The translations under genes and the position numbers were made by a program. From Streptomyces sp. NBC_00443 (GTDB taxonomy: Bacteria > Actinomycetota > Actinomycetes > Streptomycetales > Streptomycetaceae), in contig NZ_CP107917.1 of assembly GCF_036014175.1 (NCBI RefSeq), positions 682,001-746,000 on the forward strand: DNA of 64,000 nt, in the 5' to 3' direction. Shown here piece after piece: positions 9,778 to 18,453 of this stretch. The notes below the pieces were generated by a model. The model made no database searches. It was not told where the DNA came from and saw nothing but the letters and a program-made list of their open reading frames with translations. The number at the start of each line of letters is the position of its first letter. The first letter of the stretch is position 1.

Positions 9778-9814
9778 CGGCAGCCGACCGGCCTCAGTCT
9801 GTCGGCACCGAGTG

Positions 9815-9835
9815 ACGGCGCCCGGGCGGCGCCGT
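9815..9835. terminator. Bidirectional hairpin between convergent genes
   Basis: ACGGCGCC (9815-9822) and GGCGCCGT (9828-9835) form a perfect 8-bp stem with a 5-nt loop in the 70-bp gap between the exporter and the FhuF-like gene. There is no T-run, as is common in Streptomyces. Confidence 0.6.
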
Positions 9836-9846
9836 GCCCGGCCGGT

Positions 9847-10692
9847 TCAGCCCTGGAGCCTGCGCAGCCGCTCCGCGTCACAGGTGCGGGGGCAGGTGGC
9901 GCACGCCTCGGCCGGGCGGATCGTGTAGTACATGCAGCACCCGGTGCGGGTGCGCGTCGGGTGCCGGCGGCCGTCGTCGGTCGTCAGGTGACGGAAGCCG
10001 GCGCCGTCGGGATACGGGGTCACCGCGGTCGGCAGCAGCCGGGTGGCCGCCTCGACGGCGTCGTCCTCGCGGCCGAGTGTGCGGCCCAGGTACCAGATGC
10101 CCGAGACCAGGTCATCGGCGACCATGCCCCACAGGGCGCGTGAGCGGCGGCGCGTGACGGGGCCTATCGCGTCCAGGAGCGGCCCCATGTGATCGGCGAC
10201 GGCAGCGCGCAACTCGGCGCGCAGGGCCTCCTCATGAGGAACCGTCAGCACGCCCGGCAACAGGGCCGCCCGGTCGTCGGCCAGGCAGGCGAGGTCGCTC
10301 CCCGGTGTGAGGGTGAACTCGGCCGGGCCGAGATCCAGGCGCAGGTCCTCGGGCCGGATCCGCGGCACGCGGCGTTCCAGGTACCAGACGCCGCTCATGA
10401 GGAGTGAGACCGACCAGGCGTAGTCGTGCAAGGCGCGCGAGGCTGCGACGTCGCGACGCGGAACTGTCCCGTAGCGATCGTGAATCCGGGCCGCCTCCGC
10501 CGCGATGAAGGCGTCGAGCACGGCCTCGTCCTTCGCCAGCTCCGCCGCCGACACTCCCGCTCCGGCCTCGTCACCACCGGGCTCGGCGATCCGTACGGAG
10601 AGGACGTCGCAGAGATCGTTCAGCCGTGCATAGGCGTCACGGAGCGTACGCGCGACGGCGCCGGCCGGCGGGGTCGTCAGGGCCACGGACAT
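9847..10692 (-). CDS. FhuF-like siderophore-iron reductase, [2Fe-2S] protein
   Basis: 281 aa from ATG 10692, which has GGAGCG upstream; a longer frame from 10791 would run through the iron box. The C-terminus carries the FhuF signature of two adjacent cysteines, ten residues, then CATC (GCCMYY...ACATC), which binds a [2Fe-2S] cluster. FhuF-type proteins reduce ferric iron in imported siderophores to release it in the cytoplasm. The gene is divergent from two siderophore permeases across a region with two iron boxes, so iron repression by a DmdR/IdeR-type regulator is expected. Confidence 0.85.
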   Translation of the reverse strand: MSVALTTPPAGAVARTLRDAYARLNDLCDVLSVRIAEPGGDEAGAGVSAAELAKDEAVLDAFIAAEAARIHDRYGTVPRRDVAASRALHDYAWSVSLLMSGVWYLERRVPRIRPEDLRLDLGPAEFTLTPGSDLACLADDRAALLPGVLTVPHEEALRAELRAAVADHMGPLLDAIGPVTRRRSRALWGMVADDLVSGIWYLGRTLGREDDAVEAATRLLPTAVTPYPDGAGFRHLTTDDGRRHPTRTRTGCCMYYTIRPAEACATCPRTCDAERLRRLQG

Positions 10693-10727
10693 CGGCGCTC
10701 CTGTGCGGGTTTCAGCGAAAGCCGGGT

Positions 10728-10746
10728 GGGTAAGGCTTACCTTACA
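10728..10746. promoter_or_regulatory. Iron box (DmdR/IdeR-type operator), FhuF side
   Basis: The core TAAGGCTTACCTTA at 10731-10744 agrees with the actinobacterial iron box (consensus TTAGGTTAGGCTAACCTAA or its complement). It lies 39 bp upstream of the FhuF-like start. Confidence 0.75.
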
Positions 10747-10845
10747 CTCATGATCAAGCGGAAAATGCCAGGTGGGGTCTCCGCGGTTCACGACGACTGA
10801 TCACCTATCGCGACCATCACAGTGATCACATAGCAGTTGAAATAT

Positions 10846-10864
10846 AAAGCAAGGCTAACCTAAG
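10846..10864. promoter_or_regulatory. Iron box (DmdR/IdeR-type operator), permease side
   Basis: AAAGCAAGGCTAACCTAAG matches the right half of the iron box consensus very well (AGGCTAACCTAA). It ends 10 bp before the GTG of the first permease, so repressor binding there would cover the transcription start. Confidence 0.8.
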
Positions 10865-10874
10865 CTCACGGTTT

Positions 10875-11900
10875 GTGACTGCGACCCAACAGGGCGCACC
10901 CGCCGGTGTGCCCTTCCGTGCCCTCAGGCACGTACCCCTCTTCCTCACCGACCTCGCCGCTCTGGTGCTCTGCGCCGCCCTCAGCCTTGCCCTCGGGGCC
11001 CGCTCCGTGCCCCTGGGCACGGTGGCCGACGCTCTGCTCGGGAACGTTCACGGACGCGAGGCCCTGGTGGTGACCGGGCTGCGCCTGCCGCGGACCGTCA
11101 TCGGGCTCGCGGTCGGCGCCGCGCTCGGGGTGGCCGGGGCCGTCGCCCAGGGCATCACCCGCAATCCGCTCGCCTCGCCGACCACCCTCGGCATCAACGC
11201 GGGCGCCGGTTTCGCGGTCGTCGTCGCCATCTTCGCGCTGAGACTCAACAGCCCTGCGCAGTATGTGTGGTTCGCGTTCGCCGGTGCGGCCGGGGCCGCC
11301 CTGTTCGCCCAGGTGCTGGCCCGCCGGGCCGGGGACATCGATCCCGTACGGCTGGCACTGGGCGGCACCGTGCTCCAACTCGTGCTGCTGTCCTGGACGT
11401 CGGCGGTGATGCTGATGAACCAGCGCACGCTGGACGAGGCCCGTTTCTGGCTGGCCGGGTCGCTCTCCGGGCGCTCCCTGGACGTTCTGTGGCCGGTCCT
11501 GCCGACGCTGCTGCTCGGCCTGGTCGTCGCGCTGGCCGTCTCCCCCGCCCTCAACGCCCTTGCCCTGGGCGACGATTCGGCCCAGGCGATCGGGGTGCCG
11601 GTGTCCCGGATCCGGCTGGCCGGCGGGATCGCGGTCGTCCTGCTCGCCGGGTCGGCGGTGGCGGTGGCCGGTCCGATCGCCTTCACCGGCCTCGCCGCGC
11701 CTCATCTCGTACGGCCCCAGCTGGGCGGCGACCACCGGCTGCTGGTCCCCGGCTGTCTGATCGCGGGTCCGCTGCTGCTGCTCACGGCGGATGTGCTCGG
11801 CCGGATGGTGATCCGTCCCTCTGAGCTGGAGGTCGGCATCGTGACCGCGTTCCTCGGCGCGCCCTTGCTGGCGCTGCTGGCCCGGAAGGTGGCCCGATGA
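10875..11900 (+). CDS. FecCD-family siderophore permease 1
   Basis: 341 aa, with about nine to ten hydrophobic segments. Family hallmarks are RLPRTVIGLAVGAALGVAGA, GITRNPLASPTTLGI and, near the C-terminus, GPIAFTGLAAPHLVR. It would form half of the membrane channel for ferric-siderophore import. The GTG at 10875 has no recognisable ribosome-binding site and lies only 10 bp past the iron box, so the transcript may be leaderless. Its last codons overlap the next permease (ATGA). Confidence 0.9.
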   Translation: MTATQQGAPAGVPFRALRHVPLFLTDLAALVLCAALSLALGARSVPLGTVADALLGNVHGREALVVTGLRLPRTVIGLAVGAALGVAGAVAQGITRNPLASPTTLGINAGAGFAVVVAIFALRLNSPAQYVWFAFAGAAGAALFAQVLARRAGDIDPVRLALGGTVLQLVLLSWTSAVMLMNQRTLDEARFWLAGSLSGRSLDVLWPVLPTLLLGLVVALAVSPALNALALGDDSAQAIGVPVSRIRLAGGIAVVLLAGSAVAVAGPIAFTGLAAPHLVRPQLGGDHRLLVPGCLIAGPLLLLTADVLGRMVIRPSELEVGIVTAFLGAPLLALLARKVAR

Positions 11901-12949
11901 GCGTCACGGTCCTCTCCACGGTACGCGCGAAGTCCACGTCCCGTGCCCGGCTCCGGCGCCGCGTCCTGCTGTTCGCGGTGACCGCCCTGGCCCTGCTGTG
12001 CGTGCTGCTCACCGTGTCCCTGACGACGGGTGAGATGCCGATGCGCGCGGGCACGGCACTGCGCGCGCTGCTGGGGCTCGGGGATCCCGGGGACGTGCTG
12101 GTGGTGCAGCAGCTCCGGGCGCCTCGGTCCCTCGCGGCGATCGTCGCCGGTGCCGGGCTCGGCGCCGCCGGATGCATGCTGCAGCGGCTGTTCCGCAACC
12201 CGCTGGCCTCTCCCGACGTCATGGGCGTGACCGGCGGGGCCTCGCTGGGCGCGGTCGCGCTGATCGCGGCCGGAGCCTCGCAGGCACTGATCCCCGTGGG
12301 GGCGCTGGCCGGCGGGCTGCTCGCGGCCCTGCTGCTGGGGGTGTTCGCCTGGGGCTCGGGCCTCGCGGTCACCCGGCTCGTGCTGACCGGGCTCGCCGTG
12401 CAGGCGGGGCTCGCGGCCGCCGTGAACCTGATGATCGTGCGCTTCCCGGCCGAGCTCGCCGGGTCGGCGCTGCAGTGGACCACCGGTTCGGTGTACGGGC
12501 GGACCTGGACGGAGGTGTGGGGAGCGGGCGGCGCCATGGTGCTCGCGCTCGCCGCCGCTCTGGTCATGCACCGCCGACTGGCCGTGCTCGACCTCGGGGA
12601 CGACTCGGCGGGCGCGCTCGGCCTCGACACGTCCCGGGCACGCCTCCAACTCCTCGTCGTCGCTGTCACGTTGGCGTCGCTGGCCGCCGCGCTCGCCGGT
12701 CCCGTGACCTTCGTGGCACTCGCGGTGCCGCACATCGTGCGGTTCGTCACCGGCCCGCCGACCGGCGCCTCCCTGGCGCTGGCCGGGCTCACCGGGGCGG
12801 TGCTGCTGCTCGCCTCCGACCTGGTGGTGCAGCACCTCCTGCCGATCGAGGGGCTGCCGGTCGGAGCGGTCACCGCCACGCTCGGCGCGCCCTGGCTACT
12901 GGTGCTGATGCTGCGTCAGAGCACGCCCGTCCGCAGGAGCCACGGGTGA
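11897..12949 (+). CDS. FecCD-family siderophore permease 2
   Basis: 350 aa. Same family as the preceding gene: QLRAPRSLAAIVAGAGLGAAGCMLQ, RNPLASPDVMGVTGGASLG and GPVTFVALAVPHIVR are visible, with multiple membrane helices. It overlaps the upstream permease by four bases and pairs with it as a heterodimeric channel. The ATPase that should follow directly is 180 bp away and is truncated. Confidence 0.92.
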   Translation: MSVTVLSTVRAKSTSRARLRRRVLLFAVTALALLCVLLTVSLTTGEMPMRAGTALRALLGLGDPGDVLVVQQLRAPRSLAAIVAGAGLGAAGCMLQRLFRNPLASPDVMGVTGGASLGAVALIAAGASQALIPVGALAGGLLAALLLGVFAWGSGLAVTRLVLTGLAVQAGLAAAVNLMIVRFPAELAGSALQWTTGSVYGRTWTEVWGAGGAMVLALAAALVMHRRLAVLDLGDDSAGALGLDTSRARLQLLVVAVTLASLAAALAGPVTFVALAVPHIVRFVTGPPTGASLALAGLTGAVLLLASDLVVQHLLPIEGLPVGAVTATLGAPWLLVLMLRQSTPVRRSHG

Positions 12950-13112
12950 CCTGCGTACGCCAGGAATCCCCACCGGACCTCCGCCCGCCCCTGCGCGGCG
13001 GCGCGTCGCCACCACGCTCGGCGCACTACGGCTGCTCGCCTTCGTACCGCGCCAGGGCGCCCGCGTCCCCACGAGGCGCGAATGACCGGCGTAGGCCAAG
13101 AATCCCCACCGG
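12947..13112. repeat. Pair of 30-bp imperfect direct repeats
   Basis: Two 30-bp copies, 12947-12976 and 13083-13112, differ at only three positions and share the ending GAATCCCCACCGG. The first begins at the stop codon of permease 2, the second ends shortly before the ATPase ribosome-binding site. The 106 bp between them has no convincing gene. Origin unknown. Confidence 0.75.
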
Positions 13113-13128
13113 TCTTCAGGAGCCGCAC

Positions 13129-13941
13129 ATGACCACCACCAACGAGCTCTCCACCCAGGGCCTCCGCCTGCGCTACGGCGACCGCCTCGTCGTCGGCGAC
13201 CTGGACCTCACGCTGCCCGGCGGCGCCGTCACCGCGATCGTCGGGCCCAACGCCTGTGGAAAGTCGACCCTGTTGAGGGGGCTCAGCCGGCTGCTCGCGC
13301 CGGCCGCCGGCAGTGTCACTCTCGACGGCGCCGACATCCACCGGATGTCCGCGCGGGCGCTGGCCCTGCGCATGGGTCTGCTGCCGCAGCAGCCGGTCAC
13401 GCCGGAGGCGATCACCGTCGAGGCGCTGGTGCGCCTGGGCCGGTATCCGCACCAGCGGCTGCTGAGCCCCTGGTCGGCCACCGACCAGAAGGCGGTGGAC
13501 GAGGCCCTGGAGCGCACCGGAACCGCAGTCCTGCGCGACCAACCCGTCGACCAGCTGTCCGGCGGTCAGCGCCAACGTGCCTGGATCGCGCTGGCGTTGG
13601 CGCAGGACACCGAGCTGCTCCTGCTCGACGAGCCCACCACCTTCCTCGACCTGCGGCACCAGCTCGACGTCCTCGACCTGGTCGCCGCCCTGCACGCCGA
13701 GGCGGGCCGCACCGTGGTGATGGTGCTGCACGATCTCGGACAGACACCTCAGGCGCCTAACTCGTCAAGCCTGCGTGTCTCCGGCGTCTTCGGCATCGAG
13801 CGCCGCGTCCAGAGTGTCTCCGATCTGGATGAGGTCTTCCGCAGAGAGCTTGGGTGGAGTCCAGTGGTGTGCGCGTGCGTGATCGACGAAGGTCTCGTCC
13901 AGCGGGACGTGGTAGCGCTCGACGTAGTGAGCGAGGTCTGA
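13129..13941 (+). pseudogene. Siderophore ABC transporter ATPase, 3' truncated
   Basis: A FecE/FhuC-type ATPase starting at ATG 13129. It keeps Walker A GPNACGKST, signature LSGGQRQRAWIALALAQ, Walker B LLLLDEPTTFLD and the switch histidine in MVLHDLGQ. Similarity stops there (about 13740); the usual last 50-60 residues, including the DHLV-type segment, are gone. The frame instead runs for about 66 codons antisense through a hypothetical gene to a stop at 13941. All ATP-binding motifs survive, so a chimeric active protein cannot be excluded, but the break coincides with foreign DNA carrying a transposase fragment. Confidence 0.8.
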
Positions 13942-14208
13942 GTACCAGAACCACTCGCCGTCAGTGTGCAGCTCCAACGCGCCGATGAGTTCGTTGCTCA
14001 GCGCGTCATGGACTGGTGATCCGGTGACGGCGAGGGCAGATCCTGAACGGAGATAACGCACCAGCTTCTCCTCGCCCGGGGCGGCGTGGCCGCGGACCGA
14101 GTCGCGAAGTGCAGGGCCGTCGGGGCGACCATGTGCCAGTTCCTGAAACTCACCTAGGAACCGGTTGTAGGGAAAAGATTCACTGGCCATGGGCGGAAGC
14201 CTATTCAC
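13765..14208 (-). CDS. Hypothetical protein next to the IS110 fragment
   Basis: 147 aa from GTG 14208, or 141 aa from ATG 14190, which gives MASESFPYNRF. It is acidic and soluble, with an aromatic stretch WFWYSDLAHYVERYH and no signal or membrane segment. I do not recognise the family. By eye the sequence is less GC-rich than the flanking genes. It is transcribed in the same direction as the transposase fragment, whose stop codon overlaps its GTG, and it lies antisense to the chimeric tail of the ATPase. It probably arrived with the rearranged segment. Confidence 0.5.
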   Translation of the reverse strand: MNRLPPMASESFPYNRFLGEFQELAHGRPDGPALRDSVRGHAAPGEEKLVRYLRSGSALAVTGSPVHDALSNELIGALELHTDGEWFWYSDLAHYVERYHVPLDETFVDHARAHHWTPPKLSAEDLIQIGDTLDAALDAEDAGDTQA

Positions 14209-15080
14209 GGCCTGCAGCCTGGTGACGCCGCCTCTAGAGCTCCGGCAGTAGTAGAAGGAAACGCCGTCTGTTCATCGAACAGCTCGTGCTGCTGGAGGCA
14301 GTGGTAGAGCTGGCCGAGCATGCGGTTGAAGAGGTTGCGCTGGGCCGCTGCGTGCCAGTCGCCATGGTCGTCACGGCGCTTGCGGTAGTGCGTCTTGGCG
14401 CCGGGAGAGGCGCTGATGGCAGAGAAGGCCCAGAGGTAGCCGGCATGGTTGAGGCGGTCATTCTTCACCCAGCGCCTGGTGACGCTGGACTTCTTGCCGG
14501 ATGCCCTGGTGATGGGTGACGCGCCGGCATAGGCCTTCAGCCCACGGGCGTCAGAGAAGCGCTTCCGGTCGTCACCGATCTCGGCCAGCACCCGGGCGCC
14601 GAGCTGGACGCCGAGGCCGGGGAAACTGAGGATGATGTCCGGGTGCTGAGGAAATGCTTCGTCCACCGCCTCTTCGAGGTCGGTGGCAGCCCTGGAGGCG
14701 GCTTCGAGCTGAATGAGCAGGGCGAGCATCTGCTTGCCGAGAGCGTCCTCGACGAGTGGCGGCTGATGAGCCCAGTCGCCTCGGAGGACCTCGTGGAGGC
14801 GGTCGGCTTCCGCTTCGATGCCGCGCTGGCGGCCGGCCCGCTTGAGGGCCGACCGGAGTTGCGCACGGGTCAGTCTTGCGGCTCGCGTCGGCGTGGGAGC
14901 GAGGCGGAGGAGTTCGTGGGCCTCGGGTCGGCAGAGGCCCTTTTTCCAGGTCTCCACGGCTGCCAGGGCAGCTGGGTAGTACTCACGCAGCAGGGAGCGG
15001 AGCTGGTTGGCGATCTGTTGGCGGTTCCAGACGGCGTCCTGCTGGGCACGTGCAAGAACTGCGATGGCGCGGGCCAGGTC
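14205..15080 (-). mobile_element. IS110-family transposase fragment, N-terminus lost
   Basis: The frame is open from about 15080 to the stop at 14205. It contains the C-terminal Transposase_20 region of IS110/IS116/IS902 enzymes: FPGLGVQLGARVLAEIGDD, LKAYAGASPITRASGKK, then RRWVKNDRLNHAGYLWA and the AAQRNLFNRMLGQLYHCL end. The N-terminal DEDD (RuvC-like) catalytic domain, normally over 100 residues, is missing: upstream of about 15080 the sequence belongs to a decarboxylase on the other strand and an in-frame stop follows. The element should be inactive. IS110 elements lack terminal inverted repeats, so its exact ends cannot be read off. Confidence 0.85.
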
Positions 15081-15082
15081 AC

Positions 15083-16192
15083 TACGAGGTTTCCTCGGGC
15101 GGCGAACTCACCCATGTCGCCAAGGCGGTGCCCGGCCGTCCGCTCGCCTTCGGCGGCCCCGGCAAGACACCCGACGAGGTGACTGCCGCGCTGGAGGCGG
15201 GAGTCGAGCGCTTCCACGTCGAGAGCACCCACGAGTTGCGCATGCTGGCCGAGTTGGCACGACGCGTGACGCCCGGGCGACGGGTGGCGGTGCTGCCGCG
15301 CGTCAACCTTCCGGTGGCCGACGGGTCGTTGGCGGGCAGCTCGCTCGCGATGGGCGGCCGGCCGACCCCGTTCGGCATGGACCCCGAGCGGGCCGAAGCG
15401 GTGATCGGCGCGCTGACGGACGGCACGTACCCGCAGCTCGAACTGCGCGGTGTGCACGCCCACCTGGCTAGTGGGCTCGACGCTCCGGAGCAGGTGGCGG
15501 TGGCCGAGTCCGTCGTCGCGTGGGCGACCGGGCTCGGGGTCCGGCTCGCCGAAGTGAACGTCGGCGGCGGCATGCACGTCGACTATGCCGCCCCGGAGCG
15601 GCGCTTCGACTGGGAGACGTACGGCGAGGGGCTTGCCCGGCTGACCGGGCGGCACCCGGACCTGACCCTGCGCATCGAGCCGGGCCGGGCGCTCACGGCG
15701 TACTGCGGCTGGTACGCCACCGAGGTGCTGGACGTGAAGCGCAGTCACGGCGAGCTGTTCGCCGTCGTGCGGGGCGGCACGCACCACCTGCGGACCCCGG
15801 CGGCCAAGGGGCACGACCAGCCGTGCTCCGTCCTGCCGGTGGACGCCTGGCCGCACCCCTGGCCACGGCCGAACGCCGAGGACGCGCGAAGCAAGACGGG
15901 GGTCCCCCCGGACGAAGTCGCGGGGAGGATCACGCTGGCCGGTCAGCTGTGCACCCCGAAGGACGTCCTGGCCCGACGAGTCGCGGCCCCTGGGCTGCGG
16001 GCCGGGGACCGGGTGGCGTTCGCTCTGGCGGGGGCGTATGCGTGGAACATCTCCCACCACGACTTCCTCATGCACCCACCGCCCGGATTCCACTTCCTGG
16101 ACGGGGATTCCGGTGCGTGGACGGGCCGGGTAGGGCACGTCGGTTCGGCTGGGCTTGCCGAGTCCGGCGGGGCGGAGGACTCTCGGAGATGA
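15083..16192 (+). pseudogene. Type III PLP-dependent decarboxylase, 5' truncated
   Basis: A diaminopimelate/ornithine decarboxylase-like protein (alanine racemase fold). Recognisable from about 15083: YEVSSGGEL, FGGPGKT, the helix HVESTHELRML, VGGGMHVDY, EPGRALTAYCG and the C-terminal LAGQLCTPKDVLA and GAYAWNISHHDFL. The N-terminal 60-90 residues with the PLP-binding lysine (YxxKAN region) are absent, replaced by the IS110 fragment, and no start codon with a ribosome-binding site is present at the junction. Such decarboxylases supply amines for NIS siderophores, which fits the iron-regulated transporter upstream (inference). Without the lysine the product cannot be active. Confidence 0.8.
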
Positions 16193-16242
16193 GGCCGTCG
16201 CGGCCGCTCCTCGTCCTGCCGCGGGCCTCGGAGGAGGTCACC

Positions 16243-16608
16243 ATGGGCACCGCTGCACGCCCGTCTTTCGACACCGAGACACTGCGCCGGGCCGTGGAAG
16301 GACAGAGCCCGGAGACGCTTCTGTCGCTGTACACGGACGACGCCGAGATACGCGTCGTGAACCGCAACGCCCAGCCCAGCCACCCGAAGGTGCTGCACGG
16401 CCGTAGCGAGATCACCGACATGCTGACCGACGTCTACAACCGCGACATGACGCACAAGCTGGAGGCATGCGTGGTCCAGGGCGACCGCGCGGCCTACAGC
16501 GAGTCCTGTGAGTACGCGGACGGTGTGCGCGTCATGTCCGAGTCGATGATCACGTTGCGGGACGGCAGGATCGCCTGGCAGATCATCATCGAGGCATGGG
16601 ACGAGTAG
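16243..16608 (+). CDS. NTF2-like / SnoaL-like protein
   Basis: 121 aa from ATG 16243, with GAGGAGG upstream. The pattern is that of the cone-shaped NTF2-like fold: an N-terminal helix, LLSLYTDDAEIRVV, then HGRSEITDMLTDVY and a C-terminal beta-rich part MSESMITLRDGRIAWQIIIEAWDE. Family members range from ketosteroid isomerases and polyketide cyclases to non-catalytic proteins. No partner gene points to a particular role. Confidence 0.8.
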   Translation: MGTAARPSFDTETLRRAVEGQSPETLLSLYTDDAEIRVVNRNAQPSHPKVLHGRSEITDMLTDVYNRDMTHKLEACVVQGDRAAYSESCEYADGVRVMSESMITLRDGRIAWQIIIEAWDE

Positions 16609-16841
16609 GGAGGACGCTGCCGGAGGTCCAGGTCACGTCACGGCTGAGCTGGACCTTCTCGGCGCGGGCCGCCGCGGGCCGGTCACGCCCGGTCCGGTCC
16701 GGGCGGCGATGGCCGGTCTCCGCGGCGGGGCGCCTGCTGTCCGCCGCTCTCGCACGGACGGCGCTGCGAGCGGTGCGGCCTCGCCGACTTCCTCCGTCGC
16801 CGCGTGTGGTCCGTACCCGGCGCAGTCGGCATCGAGGGTGA

Positions 16842-17822
16842 TCAGCGCATCCAGGCGCTGTACGACATCACGTCACCGGCCTTGACACCGTACTCCGGAT
16901 CCGCCTTCGTGAAGGTCGTCTCAAGGCCCAGTACGGCCCCGGTGGCCGGGTCCATGATCAGCATCTCGCGGGTGCCGGTCCGGTCCAGAGCGTAGGCCTG
17001 TCCGCGCCGTCCGAGACGGTCCGTCACCTGGCCGAGGGGCTTGAGCCCCTCCGTGTCCGCTAGGAGTTGCGCGAGGGTCGCCGACTCGCGGGCGCCGAGG
17101 GTCCAGGTGCCGAGCAGCGACGCGACGGCGTCGAGGAGCTCGCCGGTGGTCAGCGCGGTCTTGCTGTACGCGACCTCCTGCAGGTAGGCACGCAGGCCTG
17201 CGACGTCGGTGGGAGGCGGCGACTGCGGCGGGGCGTCGCTCCAACTGCGCGGGTACGTCTGCCTGCTGAGGACATGGCCGTCCTCGACCGGACGCGGCTC
17301 GCCGTCCTCGTCGGTCAGGACCGGTCGGCCGGGGTGGCGTGGGTCGGTCGCCACGACGATCTCCGTGTGGCTGTCGTCGGCGTTCCACCGCACGATGGTC
17401 TCGATGGGGAGGGTGATCGGCGGCTTCTTGTCGCTCATTGCCAGGCTCCACGCCTGTACGTGCGTGCCCTTGCGCAGCGCGGGCGAGTCGTCCGCCGCCG
17501 CCAGCTCTGCACGCTCGGCCAGTTGCTTCAGCGGGACGGGCGAGGAGTCGGCCTGCACGATCAGGGGCCGCGGTGCGGCGACAGCGGGGGCCGTCGTCTG
17601 GCCGGTGAACAGCAACGCCGACACGAGCGCGGCGACGACGCCCGTGGCCGCGAGACCCCAGGCCACGCGGGTGCGGCGGCGGGGGACGGCAGCGGCGGTG
17701 CGTTTGTGCAGCAGCCGGTCGAGGTGGCGTTCGGCGTCGTGGTCCAGCGGGCCGTCGCCGAAGTGGGGGCCGTCGACCGGTACCGGGTTGGCTTGGCGCA
17801 GCAGTTCGAGTTCGTCAGCCAT
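16842..17822 (-). CDS. CU044_5270-family protein, probable sigma-factor partner
   Basis: 326 aa. The N-terminal 55 residues are cytoplasmic and charged ([14 protein letters not shown]...), a single membrane segment follows at about 52-72 ([18 protein letters not shown]), and the rest lies outside. The start of the extracellular part is Ala/Pro-rich. This is the layout of CU044_5270 proteins, which recur beside ECF sigma genes in actinobacteria. Its ATG overlaps the end of the sigma gene by 8 bp, so the two are coupled; it may anchor or sense for that sigma factor. Confidence 0.85.
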   Translation of the reverse strand: MADELELLRQANPVPVDGPHFGDGPLDHDAERHLDRLLHKRTAAAVPRRRTRVAWGLAATGVVAALVSALLFTGQTTAPAVAAPRPLIVQADSSPVPLKQLAERAELAAADDSPALRKGTHVQAWSLAMSDKKPPITLPIETIVRWNADDSHTEIVVATDPRHPGRPVLTDEDGEPRPVEDGHVLSRQTYPRSWSDAPPQSPPPTDVAGLRAYLQEVAYSKTALTTGELLDAVASLLGTWTLGARESATLAQLLADTEGLKPLGQVTDRLGRRGQAYALDRTGTREMLIMDPATGAVLGLETTFTKADPEYGVKAGDVMSYSAWMR

Positions 17823-18348
17823 GGCTTCGTTCCTTGGACACGGTCGTCGGGCTCATTCGGTCGATCTCGGCTCTGAGTCGGCGCCGGGCCCGGTGCAGCC
17901 GCATGGCCGCGGCCCGCCTGCCGCAGCCCAGTGCCACGGCGACCTCCTCGACGGCCAGTTCCTCCCACGCCGTCAGCCGCAGGACCTCCTGGTCGGCCGG
18001 GGACAGCCGGTGCAGCGCCTCGTGCACCCAGGCGCCCGGCGCCTCCGCGTCGGGGCTGTCCACGATGTGCCGGCCGTGCGCGCTCTCGTCGTTGCCGAGC
18101 CGGTCGACCAGCCGCCGCCGGCGCCCGTAGCCGCGTACCGCGTTCGCCAGGCAGTTGCGTGCCACGCCGTACAGCCAGGGCAGCGGTGTTGCCGGGAGGT
18201 CGTCCCGGCGCCGCCAGGCGACGGTGAACACCTCCGCCACCACTTCCTCGACCTCACTCGTACGCCCGTCCAGTCGCCGCGCGACATAGCGGCTGACCGC
18301 CCAGTAGTGCTCGCGATAGGCAGCGGCGAAGATCTCGTCGTTGCTCAT
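17815..18348 (-). CDS. ECF RNA polymerase sigma factor
   Basis: 177 aa from ATG 18348. Region 2 is visible as [20 protein letters not shown] with the DNA-melting/-10 segment [19 protein letters not shown]; region 4 is [29 protein letters not shown] followed by a recognition helix [13 protein letters not shown]. It is transcribed together with the CU044_5270-type gene and divergently from cytochrome oxidase subunit I, 105 bp away. Target promoters cannot be told from the sequence. Confidence 0.92.
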   Translation of the reverse strand: MSNDEIFAAAYREHYWAVSRYVARRLDGRTSEVEEVVAEVFTVAWRRRDDLPATPLPWLYGVARNCLANAVRGYGRRRRLVDRLGNDESAHGRHIVDSPDAEAPGAWVHEALHRLSPADQEVLRLTAWEELAVEEVAVALGCGRRAAAMRLHRARRRLRAEIDRMSPTTVSKERSHG

Positions 18349-18453
18349 GTTCCGTTCGTGTCCGGCACCGGCCGGATCGTCACACCCGTTTCCGTGATTC
18401 TTGTCGCGTCCCCCGAGTGTGACGTGCGGGTGGACCGCGGACACAGGCGGGGC

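Noticed and set aside
12172..13128. Long open frame leading into the ATPase
   Set aside because: It is antisense-quality, Arg/Gly-rich sequence overlapping permease 2; the ATPase has its own ATG and ribosome-binding site at 13129.
14876..15082. Upstream extension of the decarboxylase frame
   Set aside because: This part is the reverse strand of the IS110 transposase and shows no decarboxylase similarity.
16609..16841. Plus-strand ORF in the gap before the CU044_5270 gene
   Set aside because: Arg/Ser-rich with no ribosome-binding site or recognisable motif; I see no supported feature in this gap.
17209..18453. N-terminal extension of cytochrome oxidase subunit I
   Set aside because: It overlaps the ECF sigma and CU044_5270 genes on the other strand and is not oxidase-like.
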